Positions 32,201 through 43,962 of a stretch of 64,000 nt of DNA are shown in pieces (within the stretch, counting starts at the first letter, position 1; every line of letters starts with the position of its first letter). This DNA comes from Morinoia aosen. Lineage: Eukaryota > Arthropoda > Malacostraca > Amphipoda > Talitridae. The notes beneath the pieces were generated by a model. The model saw only the letters and a list, made by a program, of their open reading frames with translations. It was not told the DNA's origin and did no database searches. The stretch covers positions 40,154,964 to 40,218,963 of the forward strand of contig CM059556.1 in the NCBI GenBank assembly GCA_030386875.1. Reading direction: 5' to 3'. Both the position numbers and the translations under genes were made by a program.

Positions 32201-35200
32201 AAATGAATTTTCATTTCAAATGAATTTTCATTTCAAATGAATTTTCATTTCAAATGAATTTTCATTTCAAATGAATTTTCATTTCAAATGAATTTTCATT
32301 TCAAATGAATTTTCATTTCAAATGAATTTTCATTTCAAATGAATTTTCATTTCAAATGAATTTTCATTTCAAATGAATTTTCATTTCAAATGAATTTTCA
32401 TTTCAAATGAATTTTCATTTCAAATGAATTTTCATTTCAAATGAATTTTCATTTCAAATGAATTTTCATTTCAAATGAATTTTTATTTCAAATGAATTTT
32501 TATTTCAAATTAATTTTCATTTCAAATTAATTCATTTCAAATTAATTTTCATTTCAAATTAATTTTCATTTCAAATTAATTTTCATTTCAAATTAATTTT
32601 CATTTCAAATAAATCCTCCTTTCAAATAAATCCTCCTTTCAAATAAATCCTCCTTTCAAATAAATCATTTGCAATGGCAGAAAGGCGTCATACACCGGGA
32701 CATCAAGCCGAACAACGTGGTGCTCGACGGCGAGGGTCACGTGGTCCTCATAGACTTCGACGCCGTGGAGTTCCCCTCGAGGGAGGCGCGCCAGCAGACG
32801 CTCATCAAGGGCACCCTGCGCTACATCGCTCCTGAGGTCTACGAGCGGCTGCCCTACGATCACGTGCGCGTCTTTGAGTATATCTTCTATTTTACTAATT
32901 TTGTAATTTAACACTTGAAAAGATCACGAAGATGTTGTTGTGGGAAATTTTTTCAGCAACACTTCAATATAACCTTCTTTCGTCAAGCAATAAATGCAGT
33001 TGTTAATTTTTTATTATTATCGAACGATGCGTTAACGGGATTATTTGAATGATTTTACCAATAGTCGGAGTTTTCTTTCACAATTTCCTTAGAATTTAAG
33101 AGTTTATTACCAGAATTTAAAAGTTTTGATTTATTCATCGAAGACTTGAACTTTTATCACTATCGCTACAAGTCATAATTTATCTTGTTACCGCTTGACT
33201 TATTTTGCTTATCGCTGTGAATTTAAATTTTTCTTGTAATCAGTGTCGATTAAGATTGTTCATCATATTTATCTAAATAAACAGGATAGCACTTCTCCTC
33301 CTGGGATTCCTCTCTTTGGAACACCTCTGTTGCTGTTAGGAAGGCTCAACCTTACCAAACCGTTCTACAAATTTTTCAGTTGTTTCAAATTCTGCCGCAA
33401 TACCGCTGTATCTAATTTCCAGTACTTAGACTAATACGTGAAAAAAAGTCATGAACTAAATATGATCAACCAATCGTGGTCAAACCTCACGGTCAGTATG
33501 CCATTTCTAATGCCTGGCCTGCCTGTTAGAGAAATGTGGTTTAACATACTTTGACCGCGGTGGGTTAAGCTGCAGTTCAACATTCAACTCAAATACAAAG
33601 TTGATTGCAGAAAGCATTCGTGAAAAAGCTAACCTTGGCTGCACCGTGCCTTCATTTAGTTTTGATGAAGTATTCATGGAAATTGAGTTTTTGATTACCC
33701 ATCGGTCTGCAGCGTTATAAATGATCCCTCCGTGGCCACCGGTGGCCAACGTTGCGGTCAAAGTGTTAGCGTTAAACAGTTTGGTTTGGGTCTAGTGGGT
33801 AAGGATTAACTCGAAATCTAATCATATTCCCCCTGGCAGGCGGTGGACTGGTGGTCGTACGGAATAACTCTCTACTACCTCGCTACAGGCAACTTCGCGT
33901 TCGCACCCTACACCACCGACGTCTCCTACATAAAGTTGTGAGTCGCCTCTCTGTCTTGCTTCTTTCTGCAATAGTATTGTTTGAAAACAGCTCCTATGAT
34001 AATCTGATCAATTTTTTTTTGTCGGTGGCTTTCTATTTTTTTCAGTTTTATGTCAAAATTATTGTAGATTCTTTAACGCACTAAACTATTTCAGTTTCAT
34101 TCCCACGCGTAACTTTTCCGTTAATTTAGTGCCTCCATTCAAATGTTGTCCGTTTAGGCTCTTTCACTTCTATTCCCGAGTGTTGCGTCTATAACCTCAA
34201 TTTTAAGATTTTTTTCTCTCACTGAATATATTTTTAACTGGCCAAAAAGTGCTGATAATTTTTGGATCCTTCGGATTTTTTGCTCCTAAAAGGAAGATGT
34301 GAGACCCAGAGCTGAAAATTAGGTAGGTCATCATTTCGTTTATCTAAGCAAATTGTTTTTTCTTGTTACGGCCATTTATTTTTGGTTTACTATTGTCCTT
34401 CCAAATACTTACTACTTTCTTCAACTTTTTGTTTCACAAAATTCTTTCGACCTTTCTGTTTCTATGCGCAGGGTGTTTCCACACCCTACGCATAGGAAGG
34501 AAACACCTCTGTGAGTGTTCAGTTACCATCAAGACCTTGAAATTTAATTCGTTTTGGACATTTCAGACATCTGTAAAATCTGTAGATGCGAGTATACAGT
34601 TCCTGCAAAAATTTTGAAGGACTCGCTTCACAGTCTAACTTTTTCGCCGCCAACATGCATGTTTTTCGCCGCCTAAGCGATTTAACCGATTAAATCGCTT
34701 AGGCGGCGAAAAACATTCATGCAGGCAGCGGAAAACTTAGACTGGGTTTGAGTCGCGTGTTACCACGAAGAAGCATTATAGATGAGACTCGAAAAAACTA
34801 TTTCTGAACTCTAATTTTTGAATAAACCAACAGATAAAATATTGACATCCGTTGTGCGGCAGGTCAGTGTGCTGCGACGTGCCGCAGCTGCGGGGCGCGA
34901 CAGGCTCGCTGCTGCAGCTGCTCATGGAGCTCCTGCACAAGGACCCGCGCCAGCGACTGGGCAGCGAGGGCGCAAAGGACATCCAGGCGCATCCTTACTT
35001 TGAGGTGTGTGTGTGTGTTTTCATGATGTCCTTTACCGAGTCAGATATTAGCTGTTCAATGGTATTTCTTCATATAAAATGCTTTCCACAGGTTCTCCAA
35101 GAATCGACCTGTTGGATTTGTAATGAAATGCTGTCAATTGCTTTTTAACGTTTCGTCTGTTTAATGTTAAGGAATCATATTAATCCTTTTTGCTGTAGCT

Positions 35201-35898
35201 GTCTATTTTTTCGCGTTTTCGATGGAAAGTTTTTCGTTTACCTTTCGGACCGACGTTTGCGGTACTCTCTGATGTTCGTTAAGGTTCAGACTTCTATCGG
35301 TTATCTATATCAATCAGTATATTCAAGCTAAACGACGACGTTAGTTTTACTTATTACAGATCATTTTATGATTATTGTTATTGGCATCAGATATTATTCA
35401 CCAGATAAATTTAGAAAATATTTAAAATTCGTTTCCAAATTTTCCTTTTTTGTTAAAAGCAGCCGATCTTCAACCATCTCTTAACTCATTTCATTGAAAA
35501 AATCCTAGGACGTCTGTCAATTTAACGGATTATTTTGAATTAATGTGAAACGTTTATTAAGTTGATATTAACAACATTAATGTGATCCGTACCATCTGTG
35601 TGCAGGGGTCGGTATTTACCACACTAATGTTGTGACCCTAGAAGTCGCTGAACTTGTTCGGGACCACAGGTAGCTATACTCTAGTTTGACCATTGTACTA
35701 GACTTAAGAGACGTTCTACTTCTGTATCACCTGTGGTAAATAAATTGTGAAATTGTTTAAATTGTTTAAATGTGACTGGTATAATCTGTGCAGGGTGTAG
35801 ACTGGGCGAAGATGGCGGCCAAGGAATGCCTGCCCCCCATCAGCCCCCCCGACCACTACGGAGCGGAGTATGGTGCCCTGCCATCCTTAGAGGACTAG
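26272..35898 (+). CDS. AGC-like serine/threonine protein kinase, nine exons
   Basis: Exons: 26272-26317, 27294-27362, 28804-28909, 29545-29639, 30601-30722, 32681-32863, 33840-33937, 34863-35004, 35794-35898. All introns are GT-AG and all phases agree (966 nt, 321 residues). Seen in order: a short N-terminus; FTIKV with the likely ATP lysine at 59; a possible helix-C glutamate near 75-77; HRDIKPNN at 151-158; DFD (not DFG) at 171-173; GTLRYIAPE at 190-198; DWWSYG at 210-215; and HKDPRQRLG followed by HPYFEGVDW, as in the lobe end of AGC kinases of the RSK/S6K/MSK kind. The glycine loop is reduced to RGFG and strand 2 seems shortened by about nine residues. The protein stops soon after the lobe, with no hydrophobic-motif tail. 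HRD, the Asn and the metal-binding Asp are kept, so activity is possible but unproven. The substrate is unknown. An S6K-like or lineage-specific kinase is my inference. The ATG is the only one upstream in the first exon. Confidence 0.87.
26350..26590. repeat. AT-rich tandem repeat in kinase intron 1
   Basis: Irregular units of AATTATCAATAATTATCAAT with ATGC interruptions start about 30 bp after the first splice donor. Confidence 0.88.
29687..30044 (+). mobile_element. Short retroposon copy 8, in kinase intron 4
   Basis: This is a full-length copy from CCCCTCAGGGGGG to TAATCTAATCTAATC. The flanking duplication includes TAAAAAAA and ATT. It begins 47 bp after the exon 4 donor, in the same orientation as the gene. 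Confidence 0.9.
30719..31015. repeat. Degenerate ~30-bp tandem repeat starting at kinase exon 5 donor
   Basis: The exon end and donor read GAG|GTAGTTAGTG. The following units repeat GAGTAGTTAGTATTTATTG and TAATTAGTGTTT about nine times. The repeat therefore looks seeded at the 5' splice site. Confidence 0.8.
31172..32668. repeat. 17-bp palindromic minisatellite in kinase intron 5
   Basis: About 80 to 85 units of 17 bp, TTTTCATTTCAAATGAA. Each unit contains a perfect 7-bp inverted repeat, TTCATTT/AAATGAA, around one C. Blocks with TTCG instead of TTCA alternate in groups of about four. The last units drift to TTTCAAATTAA and TCCTCCTTTCAAATAAA, ending 12 bp before exon 6. Confidence 0.96.
33541..33768 (+). 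mobile_element. M1 inverted-repeat element, copy B, in kinase intron 6
   Basis: It begins TTAACATACTTTGACCGCGG and ends GCGGTCAAAGTGTTA. It contains CCTTCATTTAGTTTTGATGA and CCACCGGTGGCC, shared with other M1 copies. Confidence 0.75.
34283..34500 (+). mobile_element. Short retroposon copy 9 (old, truncated), kinase intron 7
   Basis: TGCTCCTAAAAGGAAGATGT, GCTGAAAATTAGGTAGG and TTACTATTGTCCT follow the family order. The 3' third is missing. Confidence 0.7.
34631..34744. mobile_element. 114-bp palindromic MITE
   Basis: CAGTCTAACTTTTTCGCCGCC is inverted at the other end. The middle TTTTTCGCCGCCTAAGCGAT is inverted again around TTTAACCGATTAAA, so nearly the whole element is one hairpin. A related copy lies at 40685. 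Family unknown. Confidence 0.8.
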
Positions 35899-36326
35899 TC
35901 CCCAGAGTCTGGGACGTGGACTCTACATTCCTAGGCTTAGCTATCATTCACATTGATCATCTGAATCACACAGGTTCATGGCACCTCGCCTGCAACTCTC
36001 ATTTTCATCTTTAGTTTCTGTGACTTTAGTGGTAAGGTCAACGGTTATTTTTTTGTGTTGTAGTTTGTTTACTTTCGCCGTAACGCGGTGCTGTTTTGAG
36101 GTGCCATTTTTATGCCCCTACATTACGGTGCTTTAATACGGTGCTGTACTGTTTACATGTATTGGAGATTGTAACTCGATCTTAATGTGGCATTATCGCA
36201 TTTGGGGCATTTTTTATTCATCTTCTAGGGCAAAAGATCTATAATATTTTCTTAAATCGAAGTCGACGGCTGTGATGGACTACGTGACGTCAAAAATTGG
36301 TTTTGTCACTTTTGCTAAAAAATATG

Positions 36327-36332
36327 AATAAA
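36327..36332 (+). terminator. Possible polyadenylation signal of the kinase gene
   Basis: AATAAA lies about 430 bp after the kinase stop codon. No cDNA evidence is available, and other AT-rich candidates exist downstream. Confidence 0.35.
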
Positions 36333-37671
36333 TTTTCATATGCGAGTGTTGCCGCTGTATTACTTTCTTATGGACTTTACTTTTTCACTTTTTTGCTAGA
36401 GTTAAGAAATTAACCGTAATGTGAGTCATACCTTGTGTTAATATACATAGTTGATAATTTATAAGCTTATTAATACATACTTTCCTGAACGCTGAAATTA
36501 TGAAAAACCCCGTTCAGTTTATATCAAAACTAAAGTGGATTTCAGAACTGAACTTCTGATGAATGAATAGGGAAGAATAATTCACACAGCTCATGTTGAA
36601 TAGTTCAATAAGATAGTCTAATTAGTTCCAAGTTTAGCTCGTGTAGTCTGAAGTTCATTTTAGCGTCCCCTTTGTTATTTGTTGTATTTAAACGTTACTT
36701 GACTTTACTGTTGCTCATGCGAGATGTAATGAAGTCCTGCAGGATACGTCACGTATTTGTGTTAGTCACCATTTTTTCATTCCTGTTTGAAGGATTTTTT
36801 ATAAATAACGAGTCCTTCTTAAGAGCTTATTTCATATTAAGTATGAGCTCTTACCAGAGCGCTAAGTTCATTTGAAAAGGGCTAAGTCTCAAGTCGAGAG
36901 CGCCGAGTATTTGAAAAAGACAAGTCTTTGCTTCGAAACGCTGAGTTCTTACGTGAAAAGGATGAGTTGCTACTTAATGAGCACAAATAACGTGTGCTTT
37001 TCCTATACGTCGAAGAAAGCTGCTGATGTTACTAGGTGAACATTGGCCGTAATGTGCTTCTAGTTTGTCTTCAGAGCAGGACTCATGAGCTGCTGCTGCA
37101 GCTGCTGTACGGCAGTCTACTTTTATTTCCCCACTGACAGCTATTTTCGTCGTGTACGGTCTTATTGACGTCACTCGGTAGATGTTTAGTAACGAGTAAT
37201 AGCGAGAAAAAGGACGTTTTAGAGAATCATTTGTTTTAGTTCCTGCTAAAAATTTGTCTTGATACGTCCTGATGAACAAAAATAGAAGTTGAGTTTTCGT
37301 CGATTATTGTTCAAGGTTTTCATTGAAGTTCTGTTCATATTTCGTGTGAAAATTGATACGCTCTGCAGAGACGAAGTGTAAGAAAAATTTTAAGTCATTT
37401 CATATTTTTACGTTAACAAGTTGCGAGCGCGTTATTTGCGTCACCTTTTGCTTTAAATTTGAATTAAGATTATTATTATTATGCATTGTATGGCTAGTCC
37501 ATTTCCTTCAGATCGATACTGGTATCAGAATGTGTACATGTACATTGAGGACATTCCTAGCGACTCACAGCAGAATCAGCAAAGCTTGTAGCGCGAATCT
37601 GTGGTGGGTTCGACTTCAAACGTTAGGCAAGCTCATTCTACTCATTTTTTTTCGTTGTTGTGACCGGCGTA
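36333..37671. other. Intergenic sequence after the kinase gene
   Basis: No gene or recognisable transposon is seen. Short frames on both strands lack support. Confidence 0.45.
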
Positions 37672-37714
37672 CAAACGAAGTGCACTCGACTTCAAGCCGA
37701 GTGCACTTCGTTTG
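37672..37714. repeat. Perfect 17-bp inverted repeat (hairpin)
   Basis: The arms CAAACGAAGTGCACTCG (37672-37688) and CGAGTGCACTTCGTTTG (37698-37714) are exact complements around a 9-base loop. No T run follows. It could be a tiny foldback remnant. The stem is too short for a typical microRNA precursor. Confidence 0.9.
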
Positions 37715-37802
37715 CACTCAAAGGCCGTCTACTTTTTTTCCGGCTCTAGCATGTTGTGACTGTATTGTCATGCAGGCTTAGTCGGGGCCATTTCTTCTTT
37801 TC

Positions 37803-38166
37803 CCCCTCAGGGGGATACAACTATTGTATCTACGGGAATTAGCGCTCCCAGGGGAACCATGTGAGGGCCCGAGCTAAAGGTTAGGTAGGCTTCCTTTTTG
37901 TTGTAATAAAATAGGTTTTTGTTTTGTTACGGACCATCTTTTTTCGGTTCACTGCTGTTCTGTTTTTCAGCACCTACTACTTTCTTCTTCAACTTTTTTC
38001 TTGTTTCATGAACTTCTTTCCTAGCTTACTGTTTCTGTGCACCTTGTGCATAGATTCCGCGTTCCCTCAACTCCATACTAAATGGTGCCTTCCTCTTTCC
38101 TCTCTTGGAACATCTTTGTCGTGGTTAAGGGAGGCTAAAACTTTCTTATATAATAATAATAATAAT
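37803..38166 (+). mobile_element. Short retroposon copy 10
   Basis: This is a full-length copy with a TAA tail, flanked by a 12-13 bp duplication containing TTCTTCTTTTCC. Confidence 0.93.
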
Positions 38167-39623
38167 TTTCTTCTTTTCCATGTTATTCTCGTGAAGGGAG
38201 GCCTGTGCACCAAGCAAGCGATTTCTGGTACGAGTGGCATGGCTTCTGCTTCTTTGTTGTTTTCAATTCAGTTTTCATCCTTGCGAGATACTTGCGTTCA
38301 TTTCGGCTGTGGGCAGATTGTGACGAAGAAATGTGAAATTTTACACCTGTAGTCACGGGAATTAGACCTCCACTGAATAGTACTGCGATGGTCGTTGTCC
38401 TAAGGGGCTAAAACCCAAATATTGGTAGCAATAAAGGACAGGAAAAGAGTTTGAGATTCGATATATTTAGGAATCGGAGTGCTCTTTGATTTATCTGTTG
38501 CCCAAAAATGTCATTGCACTTTATTGGTGTTTGTAGACGTCGTTCTGAAGCATTGAACTATTACGTCAAATTTTCTGTGAGTTAAGCACGTCACTTCCAT
38601 ACAAATTACATTTTAAGCCTCTTAACGATTTTAAACTATAATTATTTGCTCAGAGTAATGTATTTTTTCAATGTTGTTTCACGTGCATGTTGCTGTGAAA
38701 CATTTTCTCGATGTTGCTGTGTGCATGTTAGATGTTAGACACGTGCATCCCGATAATCTGCATGGCTTAAGTGGTAAAATTATCCGAATTTTGACATATC
38801 ACTGAATGAGTAGTTTTGCGTCTCATGGACAGGGTATTAGAGTGAGTGCTTGGTGAGTGAATTCGAGAACGAGTGTGTATCGAAAAGATGTGCTGGAAGA
38901 ATAAACCCAGCTTATTTATAGTACCTACAATGTTATGCAAGCATGATCAACGTCATTGGATTAAAACATAAAATTTTCTTAGCAGTAAGAATTCTAAAAT
39001 GAAAACGTTCCAAGCACATTAAGATAGATTGTTGGCGCGAAGGATTGTTGACGGAATGTTCAGAAGGATTGTTGTTGAATGTTCAGAAATTAGATGTAAT
39101 GGGAATGAATACAATTTTATTTCTACGGAAAAAGCTTCTAGAAACAGCGCGTAGGAATAATCGATTGAACTTTGTGATCATATACAAGCGGGTCCGGGAC
39201 AAGTTTTTCATTATGAACGGCTGACTTTCGAATTTAAGTTAGAAATTATCTTTCGAAGGTACTTTTCACAAAATTAATGCATCTTTTCAGCAATCATTAC
39301 GAAACTTTTCGATCATAAATTGAATGGGTTACCTCTACCTGTAAATTCATTTAAGAAAACTTTTGTTCGGTCTTGTTACAGCAATTCTGGTTGTGCTGGG
39401 ATCGACCTTGAAGTAGATTTAAGTTATCTTTAGTCTGTGATCATTGCTTCAACTTGTTATCGTTGCATAGAAGAGCGAATTTGCATATGTTTTATCGTTA
39501 GGAATTTATACTTACCTCATTATTACCAATTTTTCATTTGTGAGCTCGAATTCTTAGGATACTTGATGACGGTGCTACATCCCACACAGATAGTTGAACT
39601 TTCGCCTGCATCTCAATCTTGGC
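38167..39623. other. Intergenic sequence, nothing recognised
   Basis: I see no gene, array or transposon end in this mostly AT-rich stretch. Confidence 0.45.
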
Positions 39624-39880
39624 GTGTTTTGTTACGGACCACATTTTTTTCGGTTTACTGCTATCCTGCATTTCAGCTCCCACTACTTTCTCTTCACCTT
39701 TTATCTTGTTCCATAAACTTCTTTCTTGGTTCATTAAGTTTTCTCGTAACTTACTGTTTCTAGCGTGGGAGCATATCTTATGCATAGATTCTCGTCTCCT
39801 AACCCTTCTACTAAATGGTGCCTCCCTTCTTTTTGGAAGACTGTTGTGGTTAGAAGGGCTTAAGCTATTCATTTTCGCCT
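39624..39880 (+). mobile_element. Short retroposon copy 11 (old, 5' part missing)
   Basis: It starts at TTTTGTTACGGACCAC and runs through TTTACTGCTATCCTG, CTACTAAATGGTGCC and TTAGAAGGGCTTAAGC. It carries a small internal insertion near 39720. Confidence 0.75.
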
Positions 39881-40684
39881 TGATATGGTTATTAGTTTTA
39901 TTTCGATTTTTTCAAGCTCAATAATAAAATGTATTGAGGTAAAAAAGTGAAATAAAACCAATGTTGAGGCAATTGAGGATACTAAGTCAATATCCTCGAA
40001 ATTTCTCATCTTTACGTATTTCACTTTGTCCGCAGCTTATCTACTTACGTATTTTCTTGTTGGGCATATTTTGAAGTGTCTGTCCCTAACTGCGTCGTTC
40101 GTAGCAACGAAGATGAAATTCCAATGGCCTGTTTATGTTTGCATGAACACGCAACATGTCAATTCAGGAAGCCTGTTTGGCCGATTTGCTGAAATAAATT
40201 TTAATGCCAACTCTGGCAACGCGCGACTAATCTAAGGGTAGAACTTCTGTCCATTCCCATAGGAAAACTATACATTGATGGTTCGGTGATGCGGAAGGAA
40301 TTGTGCTACATTATGTGTATCATATTGAAGAGACGGAATTTATAGAATTGTAGTTCTGCTCTTCTTCCAACGTACGATTAAATATTGTTTTCTAAAGTGT
40401 ACTACTTCTTCCTTCACAATTAGCCTTTTCTCATGATGAGAGAGCGTCAAGCTGTTACTGAATTTTGGGAACAATGACGAGAATTTTATATCCAGATTCA
40501 GGATAACATACACATTTGAAATAAGATTTGAATGCAAGATAATCAGAACAGTTATGAAATGAACTACAAAATCAAATGGAAATATTTGGTTCGAGCACAT
40601 CGAAACGGTTAAAAGTTTAAGATGTACATCTGCTCTACTCTCTTGAGGATAATAGCAGACCAATCAAACTTTATCGCTGGAGCA
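39881..40684. other. Intergenic sequence, nothing recognised
   Basis: Short frames on both strands have no supporting signals. Confidence 0.4.
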
Positions 40685-40775
40685 AGCATGTTTTTCGCCG
40701 CTTACGGATTTAATTACTCGGGCGGCGAAAACATGCAGGCGGCGACAAAGTTACACTGGGATAGATCCCACGCTA
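40685..40775. mobile_element. Second copy of the palindromic MITE
   Basis: CATGTTTTTCGCCGC, GGGCGGCGAAAACATGCAGG and AAGTTACACTGGG match the right half and centre of 34631-34744. The left end is truncated. Confidence 0.65.
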
Positions 40776-41256
40776 TATCATTCTGAATTGTATGTGTACT
40801 GCAGGGATATGAGCAGCGTCAGAGTTGATTGAAAGTGCCTCGTCACCGCACCGAAATTGTATCAACACAACCGATGGGCACAAAATATTAAACCACAATA
40901 CAGAGATATATGCAATATTGAAGACATTCAAAACGTTCTGAAAACTGAAATAAATTTCTTCAAAGAGGGTAAGAAAAAATTAAATGCCTCTTCATATATA
41001 TCAATCTACGCATCTAGTATGTCTAATTCATAAACCCTCTGCACTACTGAAACTACAAACACTTTTTAACTTAATAAATAAAAAAAACTCAACAATTGAG
41101 ATGAACTTTCACGTATTTATATTGCAGTAGTGTAAATGTGAATCTGTGCAAATTTATTGCAGTAACTTATCACCTCAGATTGTTTTGGTCATACGAAGAT
41201 TTCCAAGTTCCATGCTGTAGCTGCTGTCTTAGGCTAGTTAGTAAGGACAAATTCCA
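40776..41256. other. Intergenic sequence, nothing recognised
   Basis: This is AT-rich sequence with no supported feature. Confidence 0.4.
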
Positions 41257-41385
41257 ATAAATCACTAGCAATGAATAAAGCCAACAAATCACTAGCAATT
41301 CATAAATCCCACAAATCACTAGCAATGAATAAATCCAACAAATTACAAGCAATGCATAAATCCCATAAATCACTGGCATGTCGCA
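41257..41385. repeat. 27-bp tandem repeat
   Basis: About five units have AAATCACTAGCAATGAATAAA followed by a variable CC(A/C)AC. Confidence 0.9.
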
Positions 41386-41810
41386 GGAACAAAGATTGCA
41401 TGACGTGTACACATGGAAGTTACAACGACAGAGCGAGAATAATAATTAAATAGTAACAATTTTCAGTGAAAACAATCGTGCAGTAAAATAAATAAGTATT
41501 TGTGGTCTAACTAAACGTATAATAATTTATTTGGTACTTAATTCTACAACAATTATTCGTTAATACTAGCTATCCTAGCGCGTGAAGGGAATAATACTAG
41601 ATATCCTAGCGCGTGAAGGGAATGATGAATAGAAGTTGCGAGCTATTCGACCATAAGATCCAAAGCGTGCTTTTCTCGTTCAATAAAAGTTATGAATAAC
41701 CGCTTAGACATCAACGAACGTCAACTAAGACAGACCGACTTTGGTCAAGTTGCAGTGCTCCGGAGGGGAGCAGGCCATTTCGGCTGACCATAGAGCTCTG
41801 TACGCTACAA

Positions 41811-41990
41811 TTTCATTATTATTATTACTATTACTATTACTACTATTATTATTTTGAAAGCGAAACTGATTATACGTTTGTTTTTCGTTTGCTCGTCAAC
41901 AACTAGCGCCACGCTACAATATTATTACTATTATTATTATTTTGAAAGCGAAACTGATGTTTGTTTTTCGATTGCTCATCATCAACTAGG
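41811..41990. repeat. TTA/CTA microsatellite and ~110-bp direct duplication
   Basis: A TTATTACTATTACTA run leads into ATTTTGAAAGCGAAACTGAT, and the same arrangement repeats about 80-90 bp later. Confidence 0.8.
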
Positions 41991-42140
41991 GATCTTTACG
42001 CGATATTTTAAAAAAAACAATGATGTTTTTTGTATCATCTTTATAGTAAATAAACTTTTTCTTTCTTTCTTTCTTTCGTGAGCCACGTATTTAATTTCAG
42101 GATCTCAAAATAAGCAAGCACACTCCCTGCGACAACCGAG

Positions 42141-42300
42141 GAGGGATGCTCATGAAAGAACAGTTGAAGAAGAACGTCAGAGGTGCTGAGAAACAGGACT
42201 GCAGTGAACCGAAAAAAGATGGTCCTTAACATAACAAAAAAAAAAAAATTTTAATTTCAACAAAAAGAATGCCTACCTAACTCTCAATACCTTAATGCAA
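42141..42300 (-). mobile_element. Short retroposon copy 12 (fragment)
   Basis: On the minus strand this runs from near the GGTTAGGTAGG region through CGGTTCACTGCAGTCCTG. Both the 5' hairpins and the 3' third are missing. Confidence 0.8.
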
Positions 42301-42914
42301 TAATGTTCATTATTACGAACTAGAAAACGAAACTTTTAGGCTTCTTTCCCGGCGATTATAGTTAGTGTCTTCAATTGAATGTCGATTTATTCATTCACTA
42401 CCTCTAACATCTTAATATAAAACCCACATATCCCATTGCTATAGGGTAAATTTACACATCTTTACAATTAAATATCACTACACTGCATATCTCTTGGTCT
42501 TAATTGCACAAACCTAAAAGTATACACGATTACAATACATCAGATTATCTTGATCAACTTCCATCATTTATAATGAAAGCTCAACTACCCTTTTTGTTTG
42601 AAATCTTCTCCCAGACGTTATTTATTCTTTTTATTCGCTAATTTTTCGCTCAAATATACTACATACAAGCCCACGACCTTCCAAGCTAGAACTCAATTTT
42701 GAGCTGCGACTGGATATAAGCCAGCTACGAGTACGACTGTAGTGCCACATTCAGTGAGAAACTCGACGTCAGTTATGTACTTTGAACCCTCAGATTTTTT
42801 TATATTAAATACGTGCTGGAATCGCAACGAAAGGCTGTCACTTACGTCCTTATTCATACCCGGTGGAAGACATTACTCATCTCAAACACACTCACTTCCT
42901 CTCTGACTTCTATT
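42301..42914. other. Intergenic sequence, nothing recognised
   Basis: No gene, array or transposon end is seen. Confidence 0.4.
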
Positions 42915-43215
42915 AAACCGCGGGTAATTTTCAAAGGGTTGCAAAGTAATATTTCTACCAGGAACCACATCTCTAAAAGAAGTCAATCAAGTACTCAGCA
43001 TTGGTATTTTTCTGGGCACTTTTTCCCCCAGAAACCGTCCCTCTATAAGAAGGCTACTACATATTTTGGATTGGTATTTCATAAACCATTTTCCTCAGGA
43101 ACCGTTTCTTCAAAAGAAGACAACCACGGGTTTGGTATAGGTATTTTTTCGGGCACATTTTCTCCCAGGAACCGTCTTCCTAAAAGAAGGCAGGAACACA
43201 CTTCAGTCGGACCAA
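42915..43215. repeat. ~70-bp degenerate tandem repeat
   Basis: About four units contain CAGGAACCGT, AAAAGAAGGC and TTGGTATTTTTCTGGGCAC. Confidence 0.8.
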
Positions 43216-43962
43216 GCTAAAGCCCTTGTATTGGATTTTGCAGTGCACTGCATTGCTTTTTCTTGTAAACTGATAACGCGAAATTACGATGTGTTTTCAC
43301 ACAACACGCAACTAGTCATTCAGAGGACATACACATCCCTAATAGTAATCAAAAATCGTAAGCATGAATCTGTGAGTCAGAATAGCTACTCTTGAATCGC
43401 GAAAACAAGATAATAATATTGATGAAAAAAATGCACGGTAAAATAAAAAGACGATTCCAGCTCGGACATATTGAGCACATAGTTGAACATGCTACAGAGA
43501 TGAAACTAAGAGACAGAAAAGTTGATATTAATGAGCACGATCATATCAGTCACGATTGAATAATAATCGGAGCAATTATATGTAGTGTAACTACACATAG
43601 TGATGCGAATAAGAAAACAATTGAACGTGAATGAAAACGCAAAATATCAACACACGGTTCAATACGAGTCAAAATAATACAGCCAAAATAAACACTGCAA
43701 CCAAGATCGAACACCTACAAAAGTATTGGAGACAGCGTCGCTAACTCTATAAGAACAAAAAATTTTCGTCATGCGATGGATTGTGCAACCGCGCGGGTCT
43801 AACTCGCTGGAACGAATTCAAAAATTCCCTTAAACTGCGTGGTCCGAGTCAAATGCCTACTCTCACAAAGCAGAAATTTTCTTTTACTTTATCGAGAAAA
43901 CTTTTTCAATCATGACAAGTCCCGCTCACATCCAGTCCTCGTTCCTCTCAAATCCAGTCCCC
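43216..43962. other. 3' flank of the CLIP4-like gene
   Basis: This AT-rich stretch should contain the 3' UTR on the minus strand. I cannot place a convincing polyadenylation signal. Confidence 0.4.

Noticed and set aside
26272-35898. Kinase as a processed or dead pseudogene
   Set aside because: It has introns with GT-AG borders, consistent phases at all eight junctions and no internal stop.
37924-38352. Hydrophobic ~80-142 residue protein starting MLRTIFFRFTAVLF
   Set aside because: It is the same frame in every copy of the retroposon (also at 82, 10076 and 58553), conserved because the repeat is. Many copies differ in frame, so selection for a protein is not shown.
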